From: Stomorhina lunata
Lineage: Eukaryota > Arthropoda > Insecta > Diptera > Rhiniidae
Length of the DNA stretch: 64,000 nt
Reading direction: 5' to 3'
NCBI GenBank assembly: GCA_933228675.1
Contig: OW121741.1
Coordinates: forward strand, 16,877,571-16,941,570
Of this stretch, positions 9,301-18,931 are shown one piece after another. The position numbers were made by a program, and so were the translations under genes. Each line of letters opens with the position of its first letter. Within the stretch, counting starts at the first letter, position 1. Under the pieces are notes generated by a model that did no database searches, was not told the DNA's origin, and was given only the letters and a program-made list of their open reading frames with translations.

Positions 9301-10856
9301 AAGTTGATTCTCTCGTTTATTATGATAGATAGAGCAAAAATAATGAAATCCTGTTATCTTTAATTTTTATATCAAAAATTTTGAAACTTTTTTAATCAAA
9401 CATTTAAAATCGATTTTCTCGTTGATTATGATAGATAGAGCCAAAATAACTAATTTTTATACCAAAAACTGATTTTTTTGAATTTTTTTTATTAAAAACT
9501 ATAAAGTCGATTTTTTCGTTAATTATGATAGATAGAGCCAAAATAATGAAATCTTGTGACAACTAATTTTTTATACCAAAAACTAAGTTTTTTGGAATTT
9601 TTATAACTAATTGTGATAGATGGAGCCAAAATAAAGATCACACATTTTTTATACCAAAAAATTGATTTTTGAAATTTTGAAAATTTTGAAATTTTAAAAA
9701 TTTTGAAATTTTCTTATTAAAAACTTTAAAGTCAATTTTCTCTGTAATTATGATAGATTTTTCGATTTTCTCGTTAATTATAATAGATAAAGCCAACATA
9801 ACGAACTTCTGTGATCACAAATTTTTCTTCTTTTCAGAGGCTTCTCCATGCGTGTTTTCACCGCCTTCTGGTGGATATTTGCTCTTCTGGTATCCCAAAC
9901 TTATATAGCCAAGTTAGCTTCTTTCATTACCGCCTCCAAGCTAGAGGGATCCATACAAAACCTCCAAGACTTGGTGGATCAAAATAAAATACAATTTGGC
10001 ACCATCAAGGGTGGCTCAACATCCCAGCTATTCTCGGAATCGAATGAAACTGCCTATCGTTTGGCTTGGAACAAGATGATTGGCTTTAAGCCGGAAGCCT
10101 TTACGACCAGCAATAAGGAGGGCATGGACCGGGTGAAGAGAAGTAAAGGCAGATATGCCTTTCTGCTGGAGACTCCGATCTTGCAGTATTACGAGCAAAG
10201 AAACTGTGAGCTAATGCATATCGGACAGCCGTTTGGAGAGAAGCATTATGGTATAGCGGTGCCCTTAAGTGAGTAAGGAACAAGTTTTACAAAATTAATT
10301 TTTAAAAGTAATCCAATTTTATGGTATATTTTTAGATGCTCCCTTTAGATCCAACATAAGTGTGGGTATTCTGAAATTAAGTGAAAAGGGCGTTTTGTAT
10401 GCCTTGAAGAATAAATGGTTTAATAGCAATGAAACTAATTGTGATGAGGAAGAATCACCGGCTGAAGACATTCAGTTCAATATGGAATCGGTAGGAGGCT
10501 TGTTTGTGGTTCTAATAGGAGGCATTATCATAGCCATTGTTATAGGTATATGTGAGTTTCTGTTGAATATACAAAAAATAGCGCTCACTGAAAAGGTAAT
10601 GGAAAACAAATTTTTCATTAGAACAACTTTTTAATGACTCCCTTTCCAGATACCACCCATGATGGCCTTAAAAGCTGAACTGAAATTTTTTATTTGCTTT
10701 TGGCTGGAACGAAAGCCTCTAGTAACCTATGGACAGAGCTCGACATCCTCGTGTCTGGAAGCCTCCACGACAGAATCTTCGTCTGTTACTGCCACAGAAG
10801 TTAAGAAATCCCGCAAGAAGGCGAGAAAAAAAGAAGAGCCGAAAAGTCCTAGTTAA
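6104..10856 (+). CDS. GluRII: GluRII-class ionotropic glutamate receptor subunit, 5'-incomplete, eight exons
   Basis: Joined exons are 6104-6313, 6469-6680, 6884-7672, 7739-7962, 8022-8156, 9838-10268, 10336-10595 and 10650-10856. All junctions are GT-AG and keep frame, giving about 821 residues. Numbering from I at 6106: residues 1-320 are amino-terminal domain; S1 spans about 325-450 and holds RIGEPFFMW, FEGFAVDL and the glutamate-binding Arg of DLTITQARR; M1 spans about 455-476; the pore loop LHIGSILCVGCDILPK spans about 508-523; M3 is TAFWWIFALLVSQTYIAKLASFITA; S2 includes GGSTS and the ligand-binding Glu of FLLETP; M4 is GGLFVVLIGGIIIAIVIG. The tail is Ser/Thr- and Lys-rich. The TYIAKLASFIT form of M3 and the GEKHYGIAVPL block suggest the insect neuromuscular GluRIIA/B-type clade rather than CNS kainate or AMPA types; the exact paralogue is not settled. 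Family members run to about 900 residues, so about 80-110 N-terminal residues are missing from view. The product would be a cation channel subunit in the postsynaptic membrane. Confidence 0.93.
6469..6680 (+). CDS. GluRII: Receptor exon B (amino-terminal domain)
   Basis: The acceptor AAAAG ends at 6468. The split codon A|AT reads Asn, followed by LGRMQHLLAWKQFHKSG and ending NMTGPFN. The donor GTAAGA begins at 6681 with a phase-0 junction. The residues fit the second lobe of the amino-terminal domain. Confidence 0.88.
6709..6839 (+). repeat. Long intronic hairpin (foldback element or hairpin RNA candidate)
   Basis: Two arms of about 60 nt lie inside the 203-bp intron between exons B and C. 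Arm 1 (about 6709-6768) starts ATGTGGGGTTTATATAACTC; arm 2 (about 6780-6839) ends GAGTTATATAAACCCCACAT. Only about three positions differ, and one of these would pair as G-U in RNA. The loop is about 12 nt. It could be a small foldback transposon (MITE) or an expressed hairpin. No clear target-site duplication was seen. Confidence 0.85.
6884..7672 (+). CDS. GluRII: Receptor exon C (end of amino-terminal domain, S1)
   Basis: Begins in phase 0 after CCCAAAG with HLFLSNLDTHLSGIDG and runs 263 codons to IIGQLIDN. It carries the linker and most of the S1 ligand-binding half: VATRIGEPFFMW, FEGFAVDLIYKLAEEC and NEWNGIIGQLI. The donor GTAAGT starts at 7673. The linker has a Lys-rich run (EAKKRKFGDKED). 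The open frame starting with ATG at 6941 is not a true start; coding sequence clearly extends 5' to 6884. Confidence 0.92.
7673..7738 (+). other. 66-bp intron, multiple of three and without in-frame stops
   Basis: GTAAGT at the 5' end and TTTCCTTTCAG at the 3' end are good splice sites. The 66 bases stay in frame and contain no stop, so an unspliced reading would insert 22 residues starting VSTYFQTFN. Splicing restores the family pattern QLIDN-NAQLGICDLTITQ, so removal is taken as the normal event. Confidence 0.85.
7739..7962 (+). CDS. GluRII: Receptor exon D (end of S1, M1)
   Basis: Encodes NAQLGICDLTITQARR, DFTVPFMQLGVSIL and M1 (VWFYLVVALLIMSLGFKVLG). The second Arg-bearing block aligns with the α-carboxylate-binding Arg of the family (T-I-T-x-x-R). 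The donor GTAAGT starts at 7963 and leaves two bases (CG), which join A at 8022 as Arg. Confidence 0.93.
8022..8156 (+). CDS. GluRII: Receptor exon E (pore loop)
   Basis: Encodes LSHADWEVKVLDKDNS, then ETPWFLRNTLWLHIGSIL and CVGCDILPK. This is the M1-M2 linker and the re-entrant pore loop. Where AMPA and kainate receptors have MQQG at the pore apex, this reads LCVG, so Cys sits at the Q/R-site position; the Asp four residues further is kept. The donor GTAGGT at 8157 gives a split Lys codon with the next exon. Confidence 0.9.
8157..9837 (+). repeat. Intron of 1,681 bp filled by a ~105-115-bp tandem repeat
   Basis: From about 8330 to 9830 the intron is made of about 13 copies of a unit containing GATTTTCTCGTTAATTATG, GATAGAGCCAAAATAACGAA, CTGTGATCACAAATTTTT and ATACCAAAAATTGATTTTTT. 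The first units start at about 8346, 8450 and 8562. Later copies are shorter and more diverged. The same unit recurs outside the gene at 11615-12130. The acceptor is CTTCTTTTCAG at 9837. Confidence 0.93.
9838..10268 (+). CDS. GluRII: Receptor exon F (M3 and S2)
   Basis: Encodes GFSMRVFTAFWWIFALLVSQ, the gating helix end TYIAKLASFITA, IQFGTIKGGSTSQLFSESN, GRYAFLLETPILQYYEQ and GEKHYGIAVPL. It replaces the common SYTANLAAF motif by TYIAKLASF. GSTS and the Glu of LLETP correspond to S2 ligand contacts in the family. The donor GTGAGT is at 10269, leaving one base that combines with AT to give Asn. Confidence 0.93.
10336..10595 (+). CDS. GluRII: Receptor exon G (end of S2, M4)
   Basis: Encodes APFRSNISVGILKLSEKGVL, the KNKWFN block with a following Cys in NETNCDEEE, then M4 (GGLFVVLIGGIIIAIVIG) and the start of the cytoplasmic tail. 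The donor GTAATG begins at 10596. The acceptor is TATTTTTAG at 10335. Confidence 0.93.
10650..10856 (+). CDS. GluRII: Receptor exon H (C-terminal tail)
   Basis: The acceptor CCCTTTCCAG ends at 10649. Encodes IPPMMALKAELKFFICFW, a Ser/Thr run and a basic end (KKSRKKARKKEEPKSPS), with the stop TAA at 10854-10856. The tail is intracellular and probably a site for trafficking or phosphorylation; that role is an inference from composition. Confidence 0.9.
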   Translation: MPPMMALKAELKFFICFWLERKPLVTYGQSSTSSCLEASTTESSSVTATEVKKSRKKARKKEEPKSPS

Positions 10857-10942
10857 GGATTATTAAGTTTAGTTTTTTAGTGTCATCCTGTGCCTATAGA
10901 AATTTATTATAATTTAAGTTTTGTAAATAAAAAAATATAAAA
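10857..10942 (+). promoter_or_regulatory. Receptor 3' UTR with polyadenylation signal
   Basis: AATAAA lies at 10926-10931, about 70 bp after the stop. The segment from TAAGTTTAG through TGTCATCCTG to TTTAAGTTTTGTAAATAAA has a diverged copy at about 12135-12205. Confidence 0.75.
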
Positions 10943-11060
10943 ATAAGTGCTATAGTTGGTCAAGCCCGACCATACGATACCCTTCATTACAAAGGTCAAG
11001 GGTGTTCTTTTTCCTGTATAAAGGCAAATATTTGCTAAATTTTGCCATCATACAAACATT
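10943..11060 (+). mobile_element. Terminal fragment of a dipteran non-autonomous element
   Basis: AAGTGCTATAGTTGGTC, the stem GGTC-AAGCCC-GACC and then GATACCCTTCATTA have the same layout as the left end of the element at 49408: AAGTAAGAGTGGTATA, a short hairpin, then GATACCCTTCACC. The rest of the element is not recognisable, so this is a fragment. Confidence 0.5.
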
Positions 11061-11101
11061 TTATCAAAACTTATATATTTAAGCTGTTTCCATCATTTGG
11101 A

Positions 11102-11421
11102 CTTATATGAGAGCGATAGGAAGACATTTCTATAGAAAAGTTGACTAATAGGAAGACATTTTTATAGAAAAGTTGACGACAGGAAGACATTTCTATAGAA
11201 AAGTTGATGTGAGGAAGACATTTCTATTAAAAAGTTGACGATAGGGTGATATTTCTATAGAAAAGCTGAAGATAGGAAGACATTTCTATAGAAAAGTTGA
11301 CGATAGGAAGACATTTCTATAGAAAACTTGACAAAAGGAAAACTTTTCTATAGAAAAGTTGACGATAGAAAGACAGTTCTATAGAACTTTTGAATAATCC
11401 CTCTTTCGCTTATATGAGAGC
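11102..11421 (+). repeat. Relocated 294-bp minisatellite block flanked by 13-bp direct repeats
   Basis: The block 11115-11408 matches 13242-13535 over the same 294-bp length, with two differences seen by eye. It is bounded by CTTATATGAGAGC at 11102-11114 and again at 11409-11421. The downstream copy lacks these flanks. It consists of 31-bp units of the GAAGACATTTCTATAGAAAA type plus a unique tail ending CCCTCTTTCG. Confidence 0.88.
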
Positions 11422-11614
11422 TAGGGTCAAACGTGGACCGATTATCTTGAAATTTGGCAAAATGATTATAGTTTTTACCAGAATTATATTTGCAAAAAAA
11501 TAAGCTCAAAATTCATATTATCTTCAGAGTTATGAGCGTTTTGTGGCCAAACTATCAATTCCAGGAAGTGGGACCTATGGGAGGTACCATAAATAATGGA
11601 CCGATTTTAACGAA
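11422..11614. other. Unique spacer between minisatellite block and intron-type repeat
   Basis: No reading frame or family recognised. GGACCGATT occurs twice (about 11436 and 11599), suggesting that part of it is itself repetitive. Confidence 0.35.
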
Positions 11615-12130
11615 TTTCGATATTTTGATTTTTTATTAAAAACTTTAAAGTCGGTTTTCTCTTTAATTATGACTTTTTTTTTCCAAAAATTGATTTTTTT
11701 GAAATTTTTTTATTAAAAACTTTAAAGCCGATTTTCTCGTTAGTTATGATAGATAGAGGCAAAATAAAGAAATACTGTGATCACTAATTTTTTTTTTCTA
11801 AAAATTTATTAACGAGTCAATTTTCTCGTTAATTATGATAGATAGAGCCAAAATAACGAAATCCTGTGATCACTAACTTTTTTTCCTAAAATTGATTTTT
11901 TTTTTAATTTTTTGATTAAAAACTTTAAAGTCGATTTTCTCGTTAATTATTATAGATAGAGCCAAAATAACGAAATCCTGTGATCACTAATTTTTTTTCA
12001 AAAATGGATTTTTTTTAATTTTTTTTATTAAAAACTTTAAAGTCGATTTTCTCGTTAATTATGATAGATTGAGCCAAAATAACGAAATCCTGTGATGACT
12101 AATTTTTGATACCAAAAAATGATTTTTTTC
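11615..12130 (+). repeat. Extragenic copies of the receptor intron's tandem repeat
   Basis: About five copies of the unit with TTTAAAGTCGATTTTCTCG and GAGCCAAAATAACGAAATC, the same orientation and sequence family as the array in the intron at 8157-9837. Here they lie downstream of the gene. Confidence 0.92.
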
Positions 12131-12134
12131 GAAA

Positions 12135-12205
12135 TTATAAGTTGTTTATTGTCATCCTGCGACAATTTATTGTAATTTAAGTTTTGTTAATAAAAAAAAT
12201 ATAAA
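12135..12205 (+). repeat. Second copy of the receptor 3' UTR
   Basis: The stretch with TTGTCATCCTG, TTTATTGTAATTTAAGTTTT and AATAAAAAAAATATAAAA parallels 10862-10945. With the repeat array just before it, this suggests a duplication of a 3' gene segment in which coding sequence is absent. Confidence 0.75.
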
Positions 12206-12479
12206 AGAAGAATTAAAAGAAATATTGGCTGACGTAAAGGGAATTGGTCTCCAAAGAATAATTTGAAATAATCTGGGCAAAACATCGTAAAAACATAAGA
12301 AGGGTTAGAAAAGGATGACACAAAAAAAGGCAATAGAAAAAAACTCTACAGCTTATGTTGGTCCAATAAAATGGATATGCGTAGGTGGTTTAAACAGTTC
12401 CTGAAGTCAACTGTTTAAAGAAAAGTCATCCCAAAAGTTGACGATAAGATATGAAAAGATTGTGATACAAATACTTTTC
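12206..12479. other. Unique lead-in to the 31-bp array
   Basis: No gene seen. Contains GTTTAAACAGTTCC at about 12390, a word that also precedes the related array at 37455 (about 37411). Confidence 0.4.
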
Positions 12480-13535
12480 TATATAGAAACGTTGACGACA
12501 GGAAGACATTTCTATAGAAAATTTGATGATAGGAAGACTTTTCTATAGAAAAGTTGACGATAGGAAGACTTTTCTATAGAAAAGTTGACGATAGGAAGAC
12601 TTTTCTATAGAAAAGTTGACGATAGGAAGACTTTTCTATAGAAAAGTTGACGATAGGAAGACTTTTCTATAGAAAAGTTGACGATAGGAACACTTTTCTA
12701 TAGAAAGTTGACGATAGGAAGACTTTTCTATAGAAAAGTTGACGATAGGAAGACTTTTCTATAGAAAAGTTGACGATAGGAAGTTATCTCTATAGAAAAG
12801 TTGACGACATGAAGACATGTCTATAGAAGAGTTGACGATATGAAGACATTTCTGGAAAAAAAGTTGACCATAGGAACACATTTCTGTAGAAAAATTGATG
12901 ATAGGAAGTTATTTCTATAGAAAAGTTAACGAGAGAAAGACATTTGTATAGAAAAGTTGACGATAGGAAGACATTTCTATAGAAAAGTTGACGATAGGAA
13001 GACATTTCTATCGAAAAGTTGACGATAGGAAGACATTTCTATAGAAAAGTTGACTAATAGGAAGACATTTTTATAGAAAAGTTGACGACAGGAAGACATT
13101 TCTATAGAAAAGTTGATGTGAGGAAGACATTTCTATTAAAAAGTTGACGATAGGGTGATATTTCTATAGAAAAGCTGAAGATAGGAAGACATTTCTATAG
13201 AAAAGTTGACGATAGGAAGACATTTCTATAGAAAAGTTGACGATAGGAAGACATTTCTATAGAAAAGTTGACTAATAGGAAGACATTTTTATAGAAAAGT
13301 TGACGACAGGAAGACATTTCTATAGAAAAGTTGATGTGAGGAAGACATTTCTATTAAAAAGTTGACGATAGGGTGATATTTCTATAGAAAAGCTGAAGAT
13401 AGGAAGACATTTCTATAGAAAAGTTGACGATAGGAAGACATTTCTATAGAAAAGTTGACAAAAGGAAAACTTTTCTATAGAAAAGTTGACGATAGAAAGA
13501 CAGTTCTATAGAACTTTTGAATCATCCCTCTTTCG
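12480..13535 (+). repeat. 31-bp minisatellite, TTGACGATAGGAAGAC subtype
   Basis: About 33 units, each containing the palindrome ACTTTTCTATAGAAAAGT or a one-base variant plus TGACGATAGGAAG. Near the end a seven-unit block (217 bp) is duplicated: the variant marked GTTGACTAATAGG occurs at about 13050 and 13270. The array ends in a unique tail, CCCTCTTTCG at 13535. Confidence 0.95.
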
Positions 13536-14384
13536 CTTAATGTTGACAAAGAAAACACACATATGAAAAAATTCCTAATACTAACTCAAAAGAAAAAAAG
13601 TTCCAAAAAAATCAAATCTCTATAAAAGCCATTGGAATCCGAAAACATAATTGTTAACCTCTTACGATAACAACCACAAACATTTTCCCACTTGGATGTT
13701 CTGACATTCATTCACTTTTGGTGCTAGAGCTGCAATGAAATTTTCGACCATAAAATTCAATGACAAAAAATATTCACTAGTTTAATGTCCTTTTTTTGGG
13801 TTAACATTTATACAATTTTTTTTTGTTCGGTAAAACCGCAAAAAAGGTCAAGTGTCTAGTTAAATTGACCACTGTGACCCTAGTGATATTAGGATTATGC
13901 AAGTTAAGCTGCTTGGCTAGAGGATATAAAGAGTAGAGCTCTTTTTGCCATTTCTATTTTTGGTGCCGGGATAAAGGATTTGGTTTTTGGTATATAAAAA
14001 GGAAGTGTTTTTTTAAGGTAGTTGTGAATTGGTTCTGTATGTGTTGAACAGATGGATATTTGACTAGAATTTTATTATTTTATAAGGATTTGTCTATGAT
14101 GATTTACGCAAAAATAATATTAAAAAAACGGAAGTATTCAGGACAATTGAGTGTTTTTTTGAATTTATGTGATTTTAAGTTTTATTAACTCAAAAAGAAA
14201 ATAAAAAAAAATTTAATTTTTTCACTTCGTAAAGAGGTCAGTAAAACTTTTTTGTGATTTTAAAGCAGGTGAATATTTTATATAAAAATATTTTTTCAAG
14301 ATAAATTTGAAGACTTAGGTTATTTGGTTTTAAATTATATTAAGAGGATTAGGAAAATCCTTCCAAAAATAAAAAAATTAAAAA
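13536..14384. other. AT-rich spacer, no gene recognised
   Basis: No convincing coding sequence. Includes AGAGTAGAGCTCT at about 13940 and poly-A-rich stretches leading into the next array. Confidence 0.35.
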
Positions 14385-16235
14385 AAAATTTCTATAGAAA
14401 AGTTGACGATAAGAAGACATTTCTATAGATAAGTTGACGATAGGTAGACATTTCTATAGAAAAGTTGACGATAGGAAACCATTTCTATAGAAAAGTTGAC
14501 TAATAGGAAGACATTTTTATAGAAAAGTTGACGATAGGAAGACATTTCTATAGAAAAGTTGATGTGAGGAAGACATTTCTATAGAAAAGTTGACGATAGG
14601 AAGATATTTCTATAGAAAAGTTGACGATAAGAAGACATTTCTATAGAAAAGTTGACGATAGGAAGACATTTCTATAGAAAAGTTGACGATAGGAAGACAT
14701 TTCTATAGAAAAGTTGACGATAGGAAGAAATTTCTATAGAAAAGTTGACAATAGGAAGACATTTCTATAGAAAAGTTGACAATAGGAAGACACTTCTGTT
14801 GACGTGAGGAAGACATTTCTATAGAAAAGTTGACGTGAGGAAGACATTTCTATAGAAAAGTTGACGTGAGGAAGACATTTCTATAGAAAAGTTGACGTGA
14901 GGAAGACATTTCTATAGAAAAGTTGACGTGAGGAAGACATTTCTATAGAAAAGTTGACGTGAGGAAGACATTTCTATAGAAAAGTTGACGTGAGGAAGAC
15001 ATTTCTATAGAAAAGTTGACGTGAGGAAGACATTTCTATAGAAAAGTTGACGTGAGGAAGACATTTCTATAGAAAAGTTGACGTGAGGAAGACATTTCTA
15101 TAGAAAAGTTGACGTGAGGAAGACATTTCTATAGAAAAGTTGACGTGAGGAAGACATTTCTATAGAAAAGTTGACGTGAGGAAGACATTTCTATAGAAAA
15201 GTTGACGTGAGGAAGACATTTCTATAGAAAAGTTGACGTGAGGAAGACATTTCTATAGAAAAGTTGACGTGAGGAAGACATTTCTATAGAAAAGTTGACG
15301 TGAGGAAGACATTTCTATAGAAAAGTTGACGTGAGGAAGACATTTCTATAGAAAAGTTGACGTGAGGAAGACATTTCTCATAAAAAAGTTGACGTGAGGA
15401 AGACATTTCTATAGAAAAGTTGACGTGAGGAAGACATTTCTATAGAAAAGATGACGTGAGGAAGACATTTCTATAGAAAAGTTGGCGTGACGAAGACATT
15501 TCTCATAGAAAAGTTGAAGTGAGGAAGACATTTCTATAGAAAAGTTGACGTGAGGAAGACATTTCTATAGAAAAGTTGACGTGAGGAAGACATTTCTATA
15601 GAAAAGTTGACGTGAGGAAGACATTTCTATAGAAAAGTTGACGTGAAGAAGACATTTCTATAGAAAAGTTGACGTGAGGAAGACATTTCTATAGAAAAGT
15701 TGACGTGAGGAAGACATTTCTATAGAAAAGTTGACGTGAGGAAGACATTTCTATAGAAAAGTTGACATGAGGAAGGCATTTCTATAGAAAAGTTGACGTG
15801 AGGAAGACATTTCTATAGAAAAATTGACGTGAGGAAGAGATTTCTATAGAAAAGTTGACGTGAGGTAGACATTTCTATAGAAAAGTTGACGTGAGGAAGA
15901 CATTTCTATAGAAAAGTTGACGTGAGGAAGACATTTCTATAGAAAAGTTGACATGAGGAAGGCATTTCTATAGAAAAGTTAACGTGAGGAAGACATTTCT
16001 ATAGAAAAGTTGACGTGAGGAAGAGATTTCTATAGAAAAGTTGACGTGAGGTAGACATTTCTATAGAAAAGTTGACGTGAGGTAGACATTTCTATAGAAA
16101 AGTTGACGTGAGGTAGACATTTCTATAGAAAAGTTGACGTGAGGAAGACATTTCTATAGAAAAATTGACGTGAGTAAGACATTTCTATAGAAAGGTTAAG
16201 ATAAGTAGGCATTTCTAAACAAAAGTTTTTAAAAA
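14385..16235 (+). repeat. 31-bp minisatellite, mostly the TTGACGTGAGGAAGAC subtype
   Basis: About 58 units. The first dozen are the GACGATAGG form; from about 14805 nearly all are GACGTGAGG, with neighbouring TGACGTGAGG words at 14831 and 14862 (31 bp). Homogeneity is high in the middle and falls at both ends. Late units carry GTAGACATTT variants in runs, which shows local spreading of variants. Confidence 0.95.
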
Positions 16236-18931
16236 ATTTCCTTAAGAAATAGGAATTATTTGAAAAATTTTGCTTTAGAAATACGCAATTTTTTAAAAAT
16301 TTTTTATTGAAACCTTTTGATGTTGTGGCGACGATAAGAATATTTTGCATATTTATATATTAACACTCTTTCTTCCGCACATAAATTTAATTCTTCTCGT
16401 ATAAATTGTTTTGAATACATACAGGGACAAGGCTTTCATGCACTCTTCCCATCAAATTTACAAATTTTCAAATTTTCTTTAGAATTGTCCTCCTTATATC
16501 TTCAACTTTTTTTTAAATGTCTTTCTATGGCCAACTTTTCTATAGAAATGTTTTCCTATCGTTACTTTTCGATCGATAATTTTGCCTATCGTTAACTTTT
16601 CTATAATAACTCTTTACATTTCAATTCTAGCTATGAAATTGCACAGTTACATGAAAATCCCTGCTCGGTTTATAGTTACGATTGTGCTCGATTTTTTATC
16701 GCTGTTGTTTTTATTTCCATATACGGTTCATTTAATTTCAACCGGAAGCTATGTATTTCATTTACAACAAAATCATTCATATTTTTATATGTATAACAGT
16801 GACAACCGGAAACATCACTCATGGGTATGATGATGATGATAATTATATTGATATTGATGATGATGACGTTGTTGTTGATGTTGATGGGAAATAAACAATA
16901 CAATTATTGTTGTCGTTGTTGCTGGTTATTGGATGGCAATAACCAGAAGGAAAGTTATTTGTATAATTTTATTATTACAATTTAACACTTGATTAAGTTG
17001 GGGTTAACATAAAGAATTCAAGAATGGAAAAAAGGAATGAATTAATGGAAAGATAAAGAAATTATATGAAAAATATGGAATATATCTAGAGATGGAGGTG
17101 AATTACTGAAGAGGGAAAATATTAATTTTGTCTTTAAATTTAAAAGAAAATTCATTTTAAAAATAAGTTCAAACAATTTTGACATACTTTAAATTACTCC
17201 AATTATAATTGTAAAAGTGCAAAATTTCAAAGAATTTTTTTGAAAAATTAGTTTTGTTTATTTTAATTGATATAATATCAATCAAAATTTATTCATTTAA
17301 TTTTATTTTTTGGTTTTTTACTTAAATTTCTTAATTTACTTCATTTTATTAAATTTCCCAGAAAGTCTTTGTTAACTTAATAAATAAATTTTATATCCGA
17401 AAATTTAATTATCATTTACATCTTTTGATAGTTTATCCTATTGCCAATAAATTGAAGTCAAATCTAACAAATGACCTTAGTTGGCCATTGTTTTGGTCAT
17501 ATTTAATTGTTTTGAATTTTCAATTTGATTTTATTAAATTTACTATTATTGACAATTAAATTATTTAGAGTTAAGTAATTGGTCAAATAAAAATAAAATA
17601 AATTATTGATTTACCAGGAAAAAGGCAGAAGCAAAAGTATCAAATGAGACTCTAAAATACCATCCAATAGTCGTAGTCTTATTATAGGTATTAGTATTAG
17701 TATTAGTTAGTCTTGGTTTTGGTCTTGGTCTTGTTCTTAGTATTAATCTTAGTCATAGTCTTAATCCTAATCAATGTATTACTTAATAATAGTAGTTGAT
17801 AGTCTAGTCAGGTTCTATTACTAGTTTCCGTGTTTTAGACTAAATATCATAGCTAGGGAACTACTAAAGCTAAACTTGTTATTAATACATACTTTATTTG
17901 AGTCTTAAAGTTGTAATAAAAGATTCACAATTTCTATTTTTTTTGTATGTAAAAAGATATAAATTAAACATTTAATACTAATTTCTGTTACATATTTTAT
18001 TACTTTGACGTTTCGTTGACTTTCTAGGTATTTATTTATTCTATGTTTTCCATTTCTATAGCTAAAACCTAAAATTAAATTTAGTTAAGTTCTGTTTATA
18101 TTTGTTGCCTACTTTTAGGCTTTTGGGTGTAAGTTATTACATCGTTTATGTGAAAATATTCACATGTTTTTCTTCTTCTTAGTAAGGACTTAGTTTTTAC
18201 ATGTTCCTTTATTATGAATGGCCTTAGAAAAGTTTTCACACGCCATCACTCATCCGTGCACAAAAAAATAAAATGTTATTTTCTTTATATACTTTTTTCG
18301 TTAGTTATTGACATTCTTCTATAAACTTCGAACAGAAGTTTTTCTTCACAAGATTTTTTGCACATCCCCCACCCCCACAAATTTTTCGTTTGTGTGAGAA
18401 AATGAAATTGAATTTGGATAAGAAAACCTTTAGTATCATATGGAAAATAAACTAAATTGTAACGCCTGTAGGTTTTTATTATCATCCAGTGGATTTTGTT
18501 ATTTTATTGGAAAGTAATTTTAGTAAAAGTAAAGTTTCCTTTTGCATGATCTATGGTTTAGACTTATTAAAAATCTATCAAAAGAAATTTATATGTTATA
18601 AGTGAAAAAGTTTTCATGTTGTTTTCTTTATGTTGAGGTAGAAGGCCATCCCATAGATGGTGTCTTTGGAAACTACTACAAATTGCATGTTATTATGGAT
18701 TTAACTTACAAGATAGATTAAGAAATTGAAATTTAGTTGTAGGTGTAAGTCCTTGTAGTGGGTAACGTGATTCGGAAATATAATATTTCCAGGGAAAATA
18801 TCGACATTGTAATATATGATTATTTATAATTCATGATTAATTTGGTACTAATAATAAATTTGATTAAGTGAATAGAGAAGAAAACATTATTTAGAATAAT
18901 TTAATATTAAGCAATTCTTATTAAACTCTAA
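16236..18931. other. AT-rich non-coding region with low-complexity tracts
   Basis: No gene recognised. GATGATGAT/GTTGTTGAT triplet tracts lie at about 16825-16920, and a TAGTATTAGTATTAGT / TCTTGGTCTTGG tract at about 17690-17770. The open frames at 16582-16830, 16676-16903 and 18285-18485 lack recognisable domains or splice context. Confidence 0.4.
16500..16615 (-). repeat. Inverted, degenerate fragments of the 31-bp minisatellite
   Basis: CAACTTTTCTATAG and CCTATCGTTAACTTTTC are minus-strand forms of the unit in the array that ends at about 16235. At most three partial units are seen. Confidence 0.6.

Noticed and set aside
14385..16235. Regular 31-bp repeats that could be mistaken for a CRISPR array
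   Set aside because: Units are head-to-tail with no unique spacers, and the window is a fly nuclear sequence. It is a minisatellite.
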